A stretch of DNA of 64,000 nucleotides, taken from positions 669,881-733,880 of the forward strand of contig NMRA01000055.1 in the NCBI GenBank assembly GCA_002633005.1. The letters are read 5' to 3'. Below are positions 14,101 through 23,900 of this stretch, piece after piece. The stretch comes from Phoronis australis. Lineage: Eukaryota > Phoronida > Phoronidae. The translations under genes and the position numbers were made by a program. The notes below the pieces were generated by a model that saw only the letters and a list, made by a program, of their open reading frames with translations, did not search any database and had not been told where the DNA came from. The stretch's first letter is position 1. Every line of letters starts with the position of its first letter.

Positions 14101-17100
14101 GCAGAAATCTTTTCAGTCTTATGTTCAGTACGTCACGTGATGTGGCCCACCAGTGGCATACAGACCAGACTTAAAATATTTGTGAACAATAAAAATAAAC
14201 AATAAATGATAATCTTACCATGGGTTCATCCATGCAGACGACTGGCATAGTCAGCTGTTCTTTGTCCACGAAGAAAGTTCCTGGAGTACTTGTAGCCATG
14301 GAAACGAGTACCTGCCTCGTTGTTTCACTCGGTATCCATGCGTCGTGCATTCGATCCGTGTCGGACATGTTAAGACCTCCGCTAAACACACCAGAGGCAT
14401 CTTTAAATGTGTGGATCAAGTTGTCTGGTGTAGATATCCCCTCTTGACCAATAGGTGGGGTAATTATACCTAGAACGACAAGCATGATACATAAAACAGA
14501 GACATATACAATACAATTAACTAACTGCATGTCAGAATACATCCTGTTTAGAAAGTATTGAGATATGTTGCTCACAAACATAGAGAGAAGGAATCAAACT
14601 CTCCAGCTCTAACTGAAATAGAAAATCTTGAGACTAACTTTCCTACTATATTAAACCAACTTTACATAATTTATTTAATCACAAACAATTACACAATGTT
14701 GATCGCCTATTCAATGCCAAACGTATAAACTTCCTTGTTAATTCAATCACTTAAAAGGTTTTGAATTGCTATCAAGTAGCATGATTTCAAAAGAAATAGT
14801 CCTGAGATCTGAATAAGCCTCAAATTTCATTAAAAAGTGAAATTCATCATAGTAATATAATATTTTATGTGCAAATGGCATCCACATTCTACAATCAAGA
14901 TGATTTGCACAACAAAATCTTGTCATGGATGGTAAAATCTCACCAATTTAGGACACAATATGGCCTACAGCTGAAATTTCTAATTCTTTTTCATATAAAA
15001 TATAAAGCAGCATGTTCAAGTTTCGTATGATATGTAACTATCACACAAAATTTTGAAAATTTTTGGGCCACCACAACCTTGACAAACGAGAAAAAGTGGC
15101 AATTTTTAGCAATTATTTTGGTCCAAAATAGGTGAAATTTTACCGTATGTCCACAAACACGAGTTGTAAGTCAAATTTATGACTCAGAATGTGGACTCAA
15201 GCACATTTAATTTCCACAAACACAATACAGGAGTGCCACTAACAAGCAATGCGGTGACACCTTTTGAGTAACTGGCACATCACAGCCTTAATGAACGAAT
15301 ACAATGAAAGACACAAAAAGCCCTTGGGGAATATATGGCAATAGGAAACATTCTACATACAGTTTTATACCACTGTGAGAGCAAAAAAAGCACCTTTCGC
15401 TACACTCAATTTACAATTCTGGTGTGACATGACCAAAATGCAACTTCTTGAATTCACGGCCATTTGAGACGTTGGACATTTTTGTGTAAATTGTTTGAAA
15501 ATCCCCACTGCACATCACGGGCGATTTCATGGCATCATGGTTGCAAGGAATTTATAAAAAAACACTTGGAAAAGTCCCACTTCATTGAACACATAAAAGA
15601 TTGCCGGAGCTAACTACCAACAACCATGATGCCATGCGGCAAAAAGGGGAATTTTATCATGTCGCCGCTTTATCGGAAAATTGCTATGTACAAAGGGCAA
15701 TACAGAGCCAAGAAGCAATATGCCTTTCAACAGCTGCAGTCAATTTCCTGATTTATTATTAGTAACGCCATCTGCCAAACTCAAAAGTAAATACCGCCAA
15801 AGCAACATAAATAAATAATTTACGGTTGCTGAAATAAGACATTATGTTTGTGAAAACTTTCAAATGGCTCATTAGCACAATACACAATTAACTACCAAAC
15901 CTGTGTCAATGAACGAAGGTGTAGTTTCCTTGTAGCTTCCCGAAGAAGGAAGACCGATATGAATAGGCGATGGCGGGGCAATAGGGCCCGGGTCTCCACT
16001 CGGGTGACGCTGAGGTACGGCAATGGGAGACGACTCCGGAGCCTGATTGGCCTGTTCATCGCTGGCCGTGAAAGACTCAAACACTTCCACTTCAGCTTGT
16101 GTCTGAGACGTGTTGGTGAGAAGCTTCTTGACCCCTTCATCCTCTGGCAACTAAAGGACATTAATAGACACATTGTAAAGAGCATTAATAGACACATTGT
16201 AGTCCTATCAGTTCATGGACAAAATGTAGTTAGCACACTCAACCAGTGGTAGTTAATTTTTTAGTATTCAATAAAGACAAGTTTTGTAACCATTGATGGG
16301 TTTTATGTTACCATGACTCATCAGATTACGTGGGCATCAATCAACATATGCCCTTTCCTCAAAACTTGGTGATTGGGATTTTTAATATTCTTTTGCACAC
16401 AGCATACAGCATACAAACTGTAACCAACACTCTATACTCTATGCATGTCACCGTCACTCAAGTTTTTAAAACGGACATGTCTAATAAAATTTGAGAACAA
16501 ATTGTAATACTTTGATGCACACCTGTGTTTCACCTTCCCCAGGTTCTGCTTCTGATTGGAACGACACCTCTATCTCTGCAGAACAACGAGAAATTGACCG
16601 TAGCACTTTGGCATCTGTATCTAATGGAGGCACTATACTATCCTGATGTTGGCAGAATGACTGCTCCACTTCGTTATTATCCAAAGAATTGTCCACAGAT
16701 GGCGCACCTTGCTGTTGTGTTATTGCTTCAGTCGTAACCTGAGGGACAATACTATCAAAAAAGTCGGCCCCATTATCTGAGCTCGGTGCTTCAGAGGCAA
16801 AGTATTTAGATATATCTTGGTTGGCACCACTTTCTGATACGTCTGTAGTGATGCCACCTTGCGACGGAATGCTCTGAACATTGACGCCACTAAGTGGCGC
16901 TCCTTCACCTTGTGAAGATTTGGTTGGAGGTTCAGTATAAGTTTCGACATGTTCCGTAGACTCTATATCTCCTCCTAAACTTAATTCATCCATCGTTTGG
17001 TCCAACGTTGGCATGGCAGTAGGTTGTTGAGGTTCTGGATCTTGGTCACTGACCAGATCCAGGATATCCTCTGTTGATGGAGATATTGCTATGGAGACCA

Positions 17101-17191
17101 GAGTTGAAGGGTCAGGGTGTGCCTCAGAGGACATATCTGGGATGACAGAGGACTGCCCTTCACTAACATTTGCTTGACTTGGCTCTTCCAT
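5194..17191 (-). CDS. TRAPPC12: TRAPP complex subunit 12 (5' five coding exons, C-terminus off window)
   Basis: TRAPPC12 is a subunit of the metazoan TRAPPIII tethering complex acting in ER-Golgi/endosomal traffic; the human protein is also reported at kinetochores. Coding exons (- strand): 17191-16523 (exon begins 17198 after an AG), 16150-15901, 14469-14219, 6851-6735 and 5307-5194. All have AG acceptors and GT donors and the phases join (0, 1, 0, 0), giving 467 codons. The first two exons are acidic, low-complexity sequence carrying ADFFDS and FESF motifs like the human N-terminus. The third has MSDTDRMHDAWIPSE and FVDKEQLTMP, the fourth GDPVKDLVYRFMGE and the fifth DLTSRLLALHGQG; all align with conserved human blocks. 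The human protein is 735 residues, so about 270-300 C-terminal residues (TPR repeats) are missing to the left. An acceptor just before the ATG implies a 5' noncoding exon in 17.2-17.9 kb. Identification is confident. Confidence 0.93.
5468..5768. repeat. MITE-like element, family 3 (copy 1), in TRAPPC12 intron
   Basis: A 301-bp segment bounded by a perfect 10-bp inverted repeat, AGGGTGTCCA at 5468-5477 and TGGACACCCT at 5759-5768. A reversed copy of nearly the same size is at 60079-60377. Shared interior blocks include the region around 5663-5702 and the segment ending CATTTGGACACC. No coding capacity. Target duplication is not clear. Confidence 0.7.
5935..6350. repeat. Dispersed repeat, family 2 (copy 1)
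   Basis: Shares an ordered set of blocks with 12895-13310 and 15315-15685: an AATAGGAACATTC-like start, then GTGAGAGC, CTTTCACTTGAC, and an ATCATGTCGCCA end followed by GGGAC or GGAAA. All three copies have the same orientation and all lie in TRAPPC12 introns. No coding capacity or clear terminal inverted repeat was seen. Confidence 0.6.
6852..10786. other. TRAPPC12 intron 4, left part
   Basis: Intronic on the - strand between the exons at 6735-6851 and 14219-14469. No exon is recognised. Two segments (8160-8310, 9110-9240) carry an AT-rich GAATTTGGGAT repeat also seen near 755-920. The stretch 9560-9960 has weak reverse-complement similarity to 30895-31510; for example, CATATCTCAGAAATGGCTGA appears reversed near 31410. 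Confidence 0.45.
10787..12045. mobile_element. Putative foldback/TIR element of about 1.25 kb
   Basis: The left side carries two tandem palindrome units. The first is a perfect 20-nt palindrome, CTTGGCGAAATTTCGCCAAG, at 10793-10812. A diverged second unit follows at about 10841-10862. The right side repeats the arm in inverted form (AATTTCGCCAAGT near 11840 and again near 12028). The interior holds repeated CCGGAAGT and AAGATGGCGG-like words and a 161-bp tandem duplication, but no recognisable protein. The bounds are inferred from the inverted arms; no target duplication was established. Confidence 0.45.
11701..12047. repeat. Tandem duplication, period about 161 bp, with CAT/CGT triplet tracts
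   Basis: Two units start with GACTGTAGCCTAT at 11701 and 11862. Each contains a CATCATC/CGTCATC triplet-rich tract and each ends with TTAATTTCGCCAAGT. The second unit is slightly longer (an extra TCATCTCTAACGTAGTC piece). It forms the right flank of the putative element at 10787-12045. Confidence 0.7.
12895..13310. repeat. Dispersed repeat, family 2 (copy 2)
   Basis: Same ordered blocks and orientation as the copies at 5935 and 15315, including TTGTGAGAG, CACCTTTCACTTGACC and a final ATTATGTCGCCATTA. It lies in TRAPPC12 intron 4. Confidence 0.6.
13690..13897. repeat. MITE-like element, family 1 (copy 2), preceded by a TTTA-rich tail
   Basis: The interior (GTTGTGAATGTCCACAATTT) matches the copy at 25371-25596. 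The right end, CTAAATTGGTGATATTGTAC, is a decayed family terminus; the left boundary is approximate. The adjacent 13612-13685 is a TTTATTTATTTATTATT run followed by GGGTAGCCCCAT and GGGGGCCCTC, which may be the 3' tail of a retroelement but is not assigned. Confidence 0.4.
14036..14110 (+). repeat. tRNA-derived SINE head or tRNA pseudogene
   Basis: An A-box-like CTCAGTGGCTAGAGC at about 14043 and an intact B-box GGTTCGAGTTCC at 14081-14092 have the spacing of an RNA polymerase III promoter. The acceptor and anticodon stems do not pair well enough for a working tRNA, so a SINE or decayed tRNA is preferred. It sits about 110 bp from a TRAPPC12 exon. Confidence 0.5.
14931..15144. repeat. MITE-like element, family 1 (copy 3, best termini)
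   Basis: 214 bp. The left end GGTAAAATCTCACCAATTT is followed by AGGACACAATATGG; the right end reads TTATTTTGGTCC then AAAATAGGTGAAATTTTACC. The two ends are imperfect inverted repeats over about 30 bp. No coding capacity. In TRAPPC12 intron 2 (between the exons at 15901 and 14469). Confidence 0.65.
15315..15685. repeat. Dispersed repeat, family 2 (copy 3)
   Basis: Contains GGCAATAGGAAACATTC, CACTGTGAGAGC, CACCTTTCGCTACACTC and TTATCATGTCGCCGC in the same order and orientation as the copies at 5935 and 12895. It sits about 200 bp from a TRAPPC12 exon. Confidence 0.6.
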
Positions 17192-17198
17192 AGCAGAG

Positions 17199-17905
17199 CT
17201 GAAAATAAAGTAACTGTAATTAAGTCAATTCATTTATATTTGAAGTAAATAATCAATTAAATTAAATAGATTTTAAAAGACACTGGTACAAACTCCTTGC
17301 TAAGAAGCATCAGAAACATACAGTTGATTGTTTTTTTCACAAGGCTCTTTTGGAAACAACAATTTTCTCAGCAGGATTTTGCATCAAAAAGGCCTAGCTG
17401 GCTGGCTAAGTTGGCGACTGTCACCGTCACAGTCAAGAGGCGTCACCGCAACTGTTTTAAATGCATACTTCTGCACATTTATCGTCAAATTCCATACTTG
17501 GCAAACAAATGGCAAACAAACCTAGGTGATAACTAGAAGCGCAGCTCTTTAGACGTACTTCAGAACACCATCAAAACAACATTTTGTAATTGTAGTTTAA
17601 CCAGCATGTGTAAACGTCATCAAATACTGTGTGCACAGACGAGCCGAATATAATTAGGGATAGTCTATCATGTTTTAAAACAAAGTAACAATTAGAAAGA
17701 TATTGGTGTCGAGTTTTTACAGAATTTTAGAATTTACTATATTAATTATGCTTTTCTAAGCAGTTTTAATGGATAAAAATTCTTTAGACTTTTTGTAGAA
17801 AATAATTACACACTTAATGTACCCTTCCAAAAAATGAAATTGCCTGTCCTGCTGTCGCATGTAAGTCTTTACCGGTGTCGTAAATAAGATAACTTCCGCC
17901 CAAGA
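17199..17905. promoter_or_regulatory. Divergent promoter region between TRAPPC12 and EIPR1
   Basis: The two start codons are only 714 bp apart and the genes point away from each other. TRAPPC12 has an acceptor just upstream of its ATG, so its noncoding first exon and start site must fall inside this interval. An ETS-type core ACTTCCG lies at 17892-17898, 7 bp upstream of the EIPR1 ATG; such motifs are common in divergent housekeeping promoters. No TATA box is convincingly placed. Exact start sites are not determined. Confidence 0.7.
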
Positions 17906-20900
17906 ATGGACGACGATGCTCCCGTTATTTACGGTTTAGAATTTCAGGTATGTTGAGAAAGGGGATTCCTGAATACTAGTAAAACTTAAGGTACTGGTGG
18001 ATCTTGTAGAAAATTTTGACTTCATCGGAAATTTGCAAAATCCATTCTGGATTTTATGAGGGGTGTAGCGCAGTCAAGTCAGCCAGCTGGCAGAGTGTAT
18101 ACTATACTATCTATAGGCAATTAAACCGCTCTGGACGTCGCGGGCATACAGAGGCGATAGTACATCCAAATAAAAAGTTACAAGAAGTCCAAGGGACACA
18201 AATCTAACAAATCTTTCCATGCTATTTTGCAAGAGTCACCTGCCACATCACGCGTTTCTCTCAGTCTCGCGCTAGCCTTTGCCTAACTCACGTGACTCAG
18301 TTGAATTATTTTGTGGTTATCGCGTGCGCGGTGAAAAAGTTAATGGTGACCAAAAAAGTGGAATTGGAATTCTTTGCCAAAGTCACCTTAATTCTCATTG
18401 CTATGCTTCATCGAAGATATGTGTAGAAGCAGAAAGGATCGCTGAAGAAAGTAAGTGCCTTTTTAAGTGATACTTTTAAGAGTAGAATGTATTTTTGACG
18501 AGGTGAAAACTTTTAACCTGTGAGCGGATTTCTCCTCAGGGCTCGACGCTATTAAAATTGCCAGGTCGCATTTTGCGACCTAGCCAAAATCCCAGGTCGC
18601 ATTTTCAAAATCCAGCTCGCATTCGTAAATGCCAGGTCGCAAAATTTTCCCGCCATTTTAACGCGCCAAAATAGATTTTTTAGATCATCGAGAAAATAGA
18701 TTATGCTCTTACCTGCAGCGTTAAATACTCACAAATTTCGTATCTCAAAATTGACTTCATTCATTCTTCACGACCGCCATTGAAAGTCTCTAGAGCGCAA
18801 GGCAAGTTGCCGGCATGAAAGTTGAATCAGTGCTCTCTAACTGACTTGTGCATTCGAGTAGCTAAATTTGCGATGTGAAAAGGGAGAAAATGCCCGTTGA
18901 AAAAGTATCCGGGATTTTGTTAGATCTGGTCTGCTACTGGCCGTCATCAAAGTCGTTAACGAATCAAACTAACTCGGGTAATCGCGAGTTTGCTCTTCAA
19001 TACCTTCCAAGGTACGGGAAAAATAGGTCAGTCGCAAAACGACACGCACGTCACTAGTGTTAACTTTTTTTCCGAGGTATAAAACAAAGCCGGTATTTGG
19101 TTTTTACGTATTGTGAAAAGACGTTTTTGAAAACTGAAGTTGTGTAAAATGAAAGTGACACACACCATACAGAGGCGGATCTACGGGGGGGTTCAGGGGG
19201 TTTAAACCCCCCCCTCGGGCCAGGACCCAAAAATTAAAAAAACAAAACAAAAACGTCTCCAGCAAAACAAAAACGCCGGCACCACCAGCGTGTGTAAACC
19301 CCAAGTAAACCAACCTGCAAAAAAATGAGGGGGGGGTTCACTCTGAAAATATATTTTTTGCATTGTGAATTGCTGTTATGAAAATCAACGCGTTTCGAGT
19401 CTTCGTGGCTCATCGACAAAACCCCGGAGATCAATTGTGCGCGCGCTTCCGACGACACTTCTGAAGTAGCCAAGCATTTTAGATGGATCCACCGCTGAAA
19501 GAGCAGCTCTATAGCTGATTTCTTTAGATAACTAGCTTCTTTACTCTAAGATATGTTTTGATTTGATTAGGGAAATACTGTGGTGCCCCAACCCTGATAT
19601 TCAGGCGAATTGACGTGCAACGTTTTTACCTCATCTGTCATGCCGTGTCATCGTATTACACCCCACACGTTTGAAACTCGAATTTGAGTGGTGTACAGTA
19701 AAGTTGTCTTGCGCAATATCATACGGTGTACATGTACATGTAATACTTTTGAAAAAAAAATTGTTTTCCGAAGAATTGCTATTGTGGCGGGCGCCGTGGT
19801 CTGGTCGCGAGTCTGTTTGAAGATGCACTCTAACAAGTTTTGTCTATACAAGGAATGACCAAGGGGGCACTCACATTGACAAAGTGACCGCATTCGCGAA
19901 CAGTTTACAGTACCAGAAATTGCGGGGAGCCTGTATTTTCACAACAAAGTCTTGCGGGACTCGTGCGATGTTCAATGGGCCTCCTAAGGAGCCCTAGTGC
20001 CGACCTCAACACCTACCGTCTTTCTACCTGCAATAAGCACCACTGCCGTTTTCTATACTGGGAATTTCCGCAGAAAGGCCCAACCGACGAAACGCCCATG
20101 CTCATGGGCATTTATTTGATGTTTGTACTTCGGGTTTCAAGCGTTCAGACACTGGGACGTTTATTTCGAAAATTGCAAGAGATGCAAATGGGTCCTGGGA
20201 TACATCGTCAAGGTTTGAAGTAGTCCATGATGAACGGATCAAATTTAGTTGCGCATGCTGTAAGTCTTTTGAATGGACTTGGTAACCTCAGGGGGCTTAG
20301 TGCCAACTGAGCTGCGAAACGAGATGCTGACATTGTAGAGGCGTACAAGCTCATTGACACAGCAGTTGACGAAGTGCAAGCGTTGGGAACAAACGTCGAA
20401 GATGTCTGGGTAGAATGGTTCCAAGAGCAGCAAACCATTGGATCCGATATACAGATTCCTCGGCAGTCCAGACAACAGCAGGATAGGACTAACGTTCCTG
20501 GAGAAATACCTACGTAATAAGTTATGATTCTACACAGTTTGTACATAATGTCGGTTTTTATACTTGTGTACAATGAAAACGAAATAGAAATTATTTTTGG
20601 TCATGCCAAATTTACCCAATACAGCAGAGGGTCTACGAGCGCACAAAAACTGATTCTGGTTTGTATTTCCACTTGGCTCTATCTGCTTCATATCCAAAAT
20701 TGATTTCACGTAGTGCGTAGTTAAATTTGTTCTCAATACTTGTTTCTTCCAGTGAGTACTACAGAACGGTGCGAAAACCCTTCCTAGACAACCTCTCGCA
20801 GCAGTTGACGACCAGATGTATAAAATACATGTATGAGCAACCACTGGGCATTAAAAAGTGTCTAGAGAGAAGTTTTCAATTCAAACTTTTTTGCATAGTA

Positions 20901-23900
20901 CACTTTAGGTCTCGCGAGGGACCAGGCCAGCTTGATTTGTGTAGATAGTGAGTTTCAGTGTACTTCTGGTTCCTCGGCGAACTAGTCTTGTGATGTTTTT
21001 TTACCAAAGTGTGCTTTGTAAAACTATCTATCTCAGCCAGTACTGTTTGGTCCCGCCACAGATCAACTATGTTTATAGGGATAATAAGCACAGGTGTACT
21101 TTTGGTCTCGTGACGGACCAGGCCTTTTTGTGTACTCTCAGTGTACACCTGGTCCCTCTGCGAACTGGTCCTGTTTATATTTTCACCACGATGTACAGAA
21201 TGTTTTGGTTTCTTGAAACTGTTTTCAGCTGATTCGTTTCCAGATACATTTGACGTTTTTCAATTGTGGTCAACGTGATTCAGCTTAATGAAGTGATACC
21301 TAATTGTTTATTGTCGCTTTTAATAATATACTATGAGCTGAGAGCACCATCGTTTGCCAGTTTTTCTCATAATTAGACAGAACACATGTTTATTTCCAGA
21401 CTAACAGTACAGGTCTTCGTTCTTAAACAACTTGAGGCTGCTGTTACGCGATCATCTGTTATTCAATGTTTTACTCCCCGTCGGGTGCTCCTTATGCTCT
21501 TGAATATTTGGTAGTTGTCTAACCCCCCACACACACCACACTTTTTCATATACGACTTTTCGTATGCTAAAAAGGTGTGTATAAGCAGATGTTCCAACAA
21601 AAATTTTTGCTGGTGGCGTAATTCATACCCAGATGTGCACAAATATGATTTCACGAAACTTGTGAGCCACGTTCATGCGACGAAATCGAGAAGGGTTTTA
21701 AATTATCTTAAGAAAAACTCAAGAGACATGTTATTAGTGCCAGAAACTTACCAGGATGCATGGAAATTTCACTATTTGGCTACAAAAACAAAAAAATGGT
21801 CTTACACGGAGGGGGGAAACCCCCCTCCCGACCTCCCCCCTCTCGGCGCCACGTGCCTCGGATTCGACCTTTGCGGGAATCCTAAACCCCCCCCTTACTG
21901 AAAACGTAGATCCGCCCCTGCCATATAAGCTGCGTGTCAATTTTAAACCACACGCGGTCGTTTGTAGTGCGCAATGATGGGCGCTAGCTTGAACTGTGGG
22001 CGCTTAATTGGAAATTCTCAAAATTTAAGGGGGGACTTTTACTAGATCAGTGAGCGCATATTATGAAACACTTTAAAGGTAGGGAGTAGGCTTGTGCGTG
22101 AGCATAGTCGTTACCCTCAGTGTTTGCGGTAATAAGATATTAAAACGCTGCAATGGTAAGAAACGTTATAATGATACGGTTTTACGAGGCAAACTCCATC
22201 TGGTAGGGGTGGGTTTCTGGATATCGTTACCACCTACATTGTACCCTTTTTAGCCACCCGGAATGATTTTGTTTAACTGCCCGCTTCAGCCGGAACAAGG
22301 TTGTTTCTACAGGAGTCTGAACATTTTACGGCGACGGTGGTTCGGGGAGCGAAAAGTTGCCGGGGGATGTATAAAGAGAAGAATGAAAAGTTCGCTAACT
22401 TGAACCACAATTTCGCATCTAGGGCCAGTTTAGTTGCATTAGCTGGCTACGGGCATATAATACAGGGTTTACAGAACATCGACCTCGGGAAACATCGGAA
22501 CAGGATAACGTTAGTCTGGGTTATATCGGTCCCGGGACTTTGGGTCTTTTATAACCGCTGGGAATCTGAGCTCATTTTCAAAAAAAAACAGAGCCAAGCC
22601 GGTATACTCTTTCATTTAGGACTGTCGTTGTTCTTTGAAGTGGTGCGCAGACGTGAGTTCACGCACTTGAACCGCTGGAGTAGGCCTACACTTTACGTTG
22701 GCAACAACGTGTGAAAGACAAATCATATTTCGGGCACGTAGCCCCAGAGACAAGTAAAGGGTTTGAGAATTTCTTGGCAACTGAAAGTAAAGACGTGACC
22801 GTCGTTTGGCGATTAATAAGGTTGTCATTTTCACTTTGGCTGTCTTAATACGATAAAAGGAGAAGCACATCTCAGTCTAAGTCACGATTGTCTGCCCTGC
22901 TTGCGCGCTAACGGTGCCGCAGTGCGATATCAGGGATATTGTCGTGGATATTTGGCACATGTAATAAGGACATCTTATGCGAAAAATAAGCATTTTTGTC
23001 CACCACAAAGTTTGGTAAGTTGATCACTTAAGAATTAATAGAAACACCATTGTTTTGTGAAGTTTTATCACGTGTAAGCAGTGGCCCTAAACTTTCTTCA
23101 TTCGGCGAATCCGGGAATTTACAAAAGTGGCCGAAAGTGTTAGCCAATGAAACGCGTCAAAGATCGATTCTGCATATCCCATGTTCACGCGACTTGCTTA
23201 CAAGTCATTGGGAGGCCTGTTCTCGGTTATTGTTCTTTTGAACTTGTATTTGGCAACAACCAAATAACGGTCGGATTAACAAGAGCTGCTTTGTTTTTGC
23301 CAGGTATCTGTTGAGAAGTGTAAAGACTCAGCTTGCATTCATTGGAAATTCCAGGTCGCATTTTGCGACTTTATACGAGCTGACAAAAATCTCAGCTCGC
23401 ATTTCCAAATTTCAGGTCGCAAATGCGACCTGCAGCTCGTTAGCTTTATTAGGCCATCTATGTCTTTAATTCCTTCCAACTTGAACAATTTATAATCTAA
23501 CTTGTAACCGAGCAGTCCTTCATTCAGTTCCCCAAATCGCTAACTGACCAGTTTTACACTGTTCACGCCAGGGGATATGAGGTCATATCTCCTAATGCTA
23601 AGTAGAGGCAGTTGCACTGTCTATGTAGGTAATATGGACACAGGCGATAGTATACCCCCATAAAAAGATCATTTCAAGATACAGCGAATGACATCGAATG
23701 GAACATGCATTATACGCATTGAGACAATTTAATCAGGGTAATTCGAACATGTCCATGAAAATCTGTGGAGGTCTACTTGAGCTTCCCTTGCTGAATGTCA
23801 TTTTGAGGAAGTTACGCGAAATCACGCTAGTTCACAAGCAAAAAGTCAAAGGGACACAAATTCCTCCGGATATCTTCACATGCTACTTTTTGCAAGTGTC

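Larger units (their letters stand above)
18537..23450. mobile_element. GGTCGC-repeat element, probably hAT-like, with a second element nested inside
   Basis: Both ends carry clusters of the word AGGTCGCA. At the left, about 18560-18650, it starts with the palindrome AGGTCGCATTTTGCGACCT. At the right, about 23350-23440, an inverted-orientation cluster ends GGTCGCAAATGCGACC. The left edge CAGGGCTCGACGC resembles ends seen in hAT elements (family knowledge; not searched). A different element, 19170-21920, is inserted inside it. After removing that, about 2.1 kb remains, with no recognisable transposase. The target duplication is not resolved, so the bounds are approximate. Confidence 0.5.

Noticed and set aside
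15892-16252. Alternative frames on both strands over TRAPPC12 exon 2
   Set aside because: They are shadows of the real - strand exon at 15901-16150, which has matching splice phases.
22301-22714. A 137-codon open frame inside the GGTCGC element
   Set aside because: I compared it mentally with hAT and other transposase motifs and saw none; more likely a chance frame in decayed element sequence.
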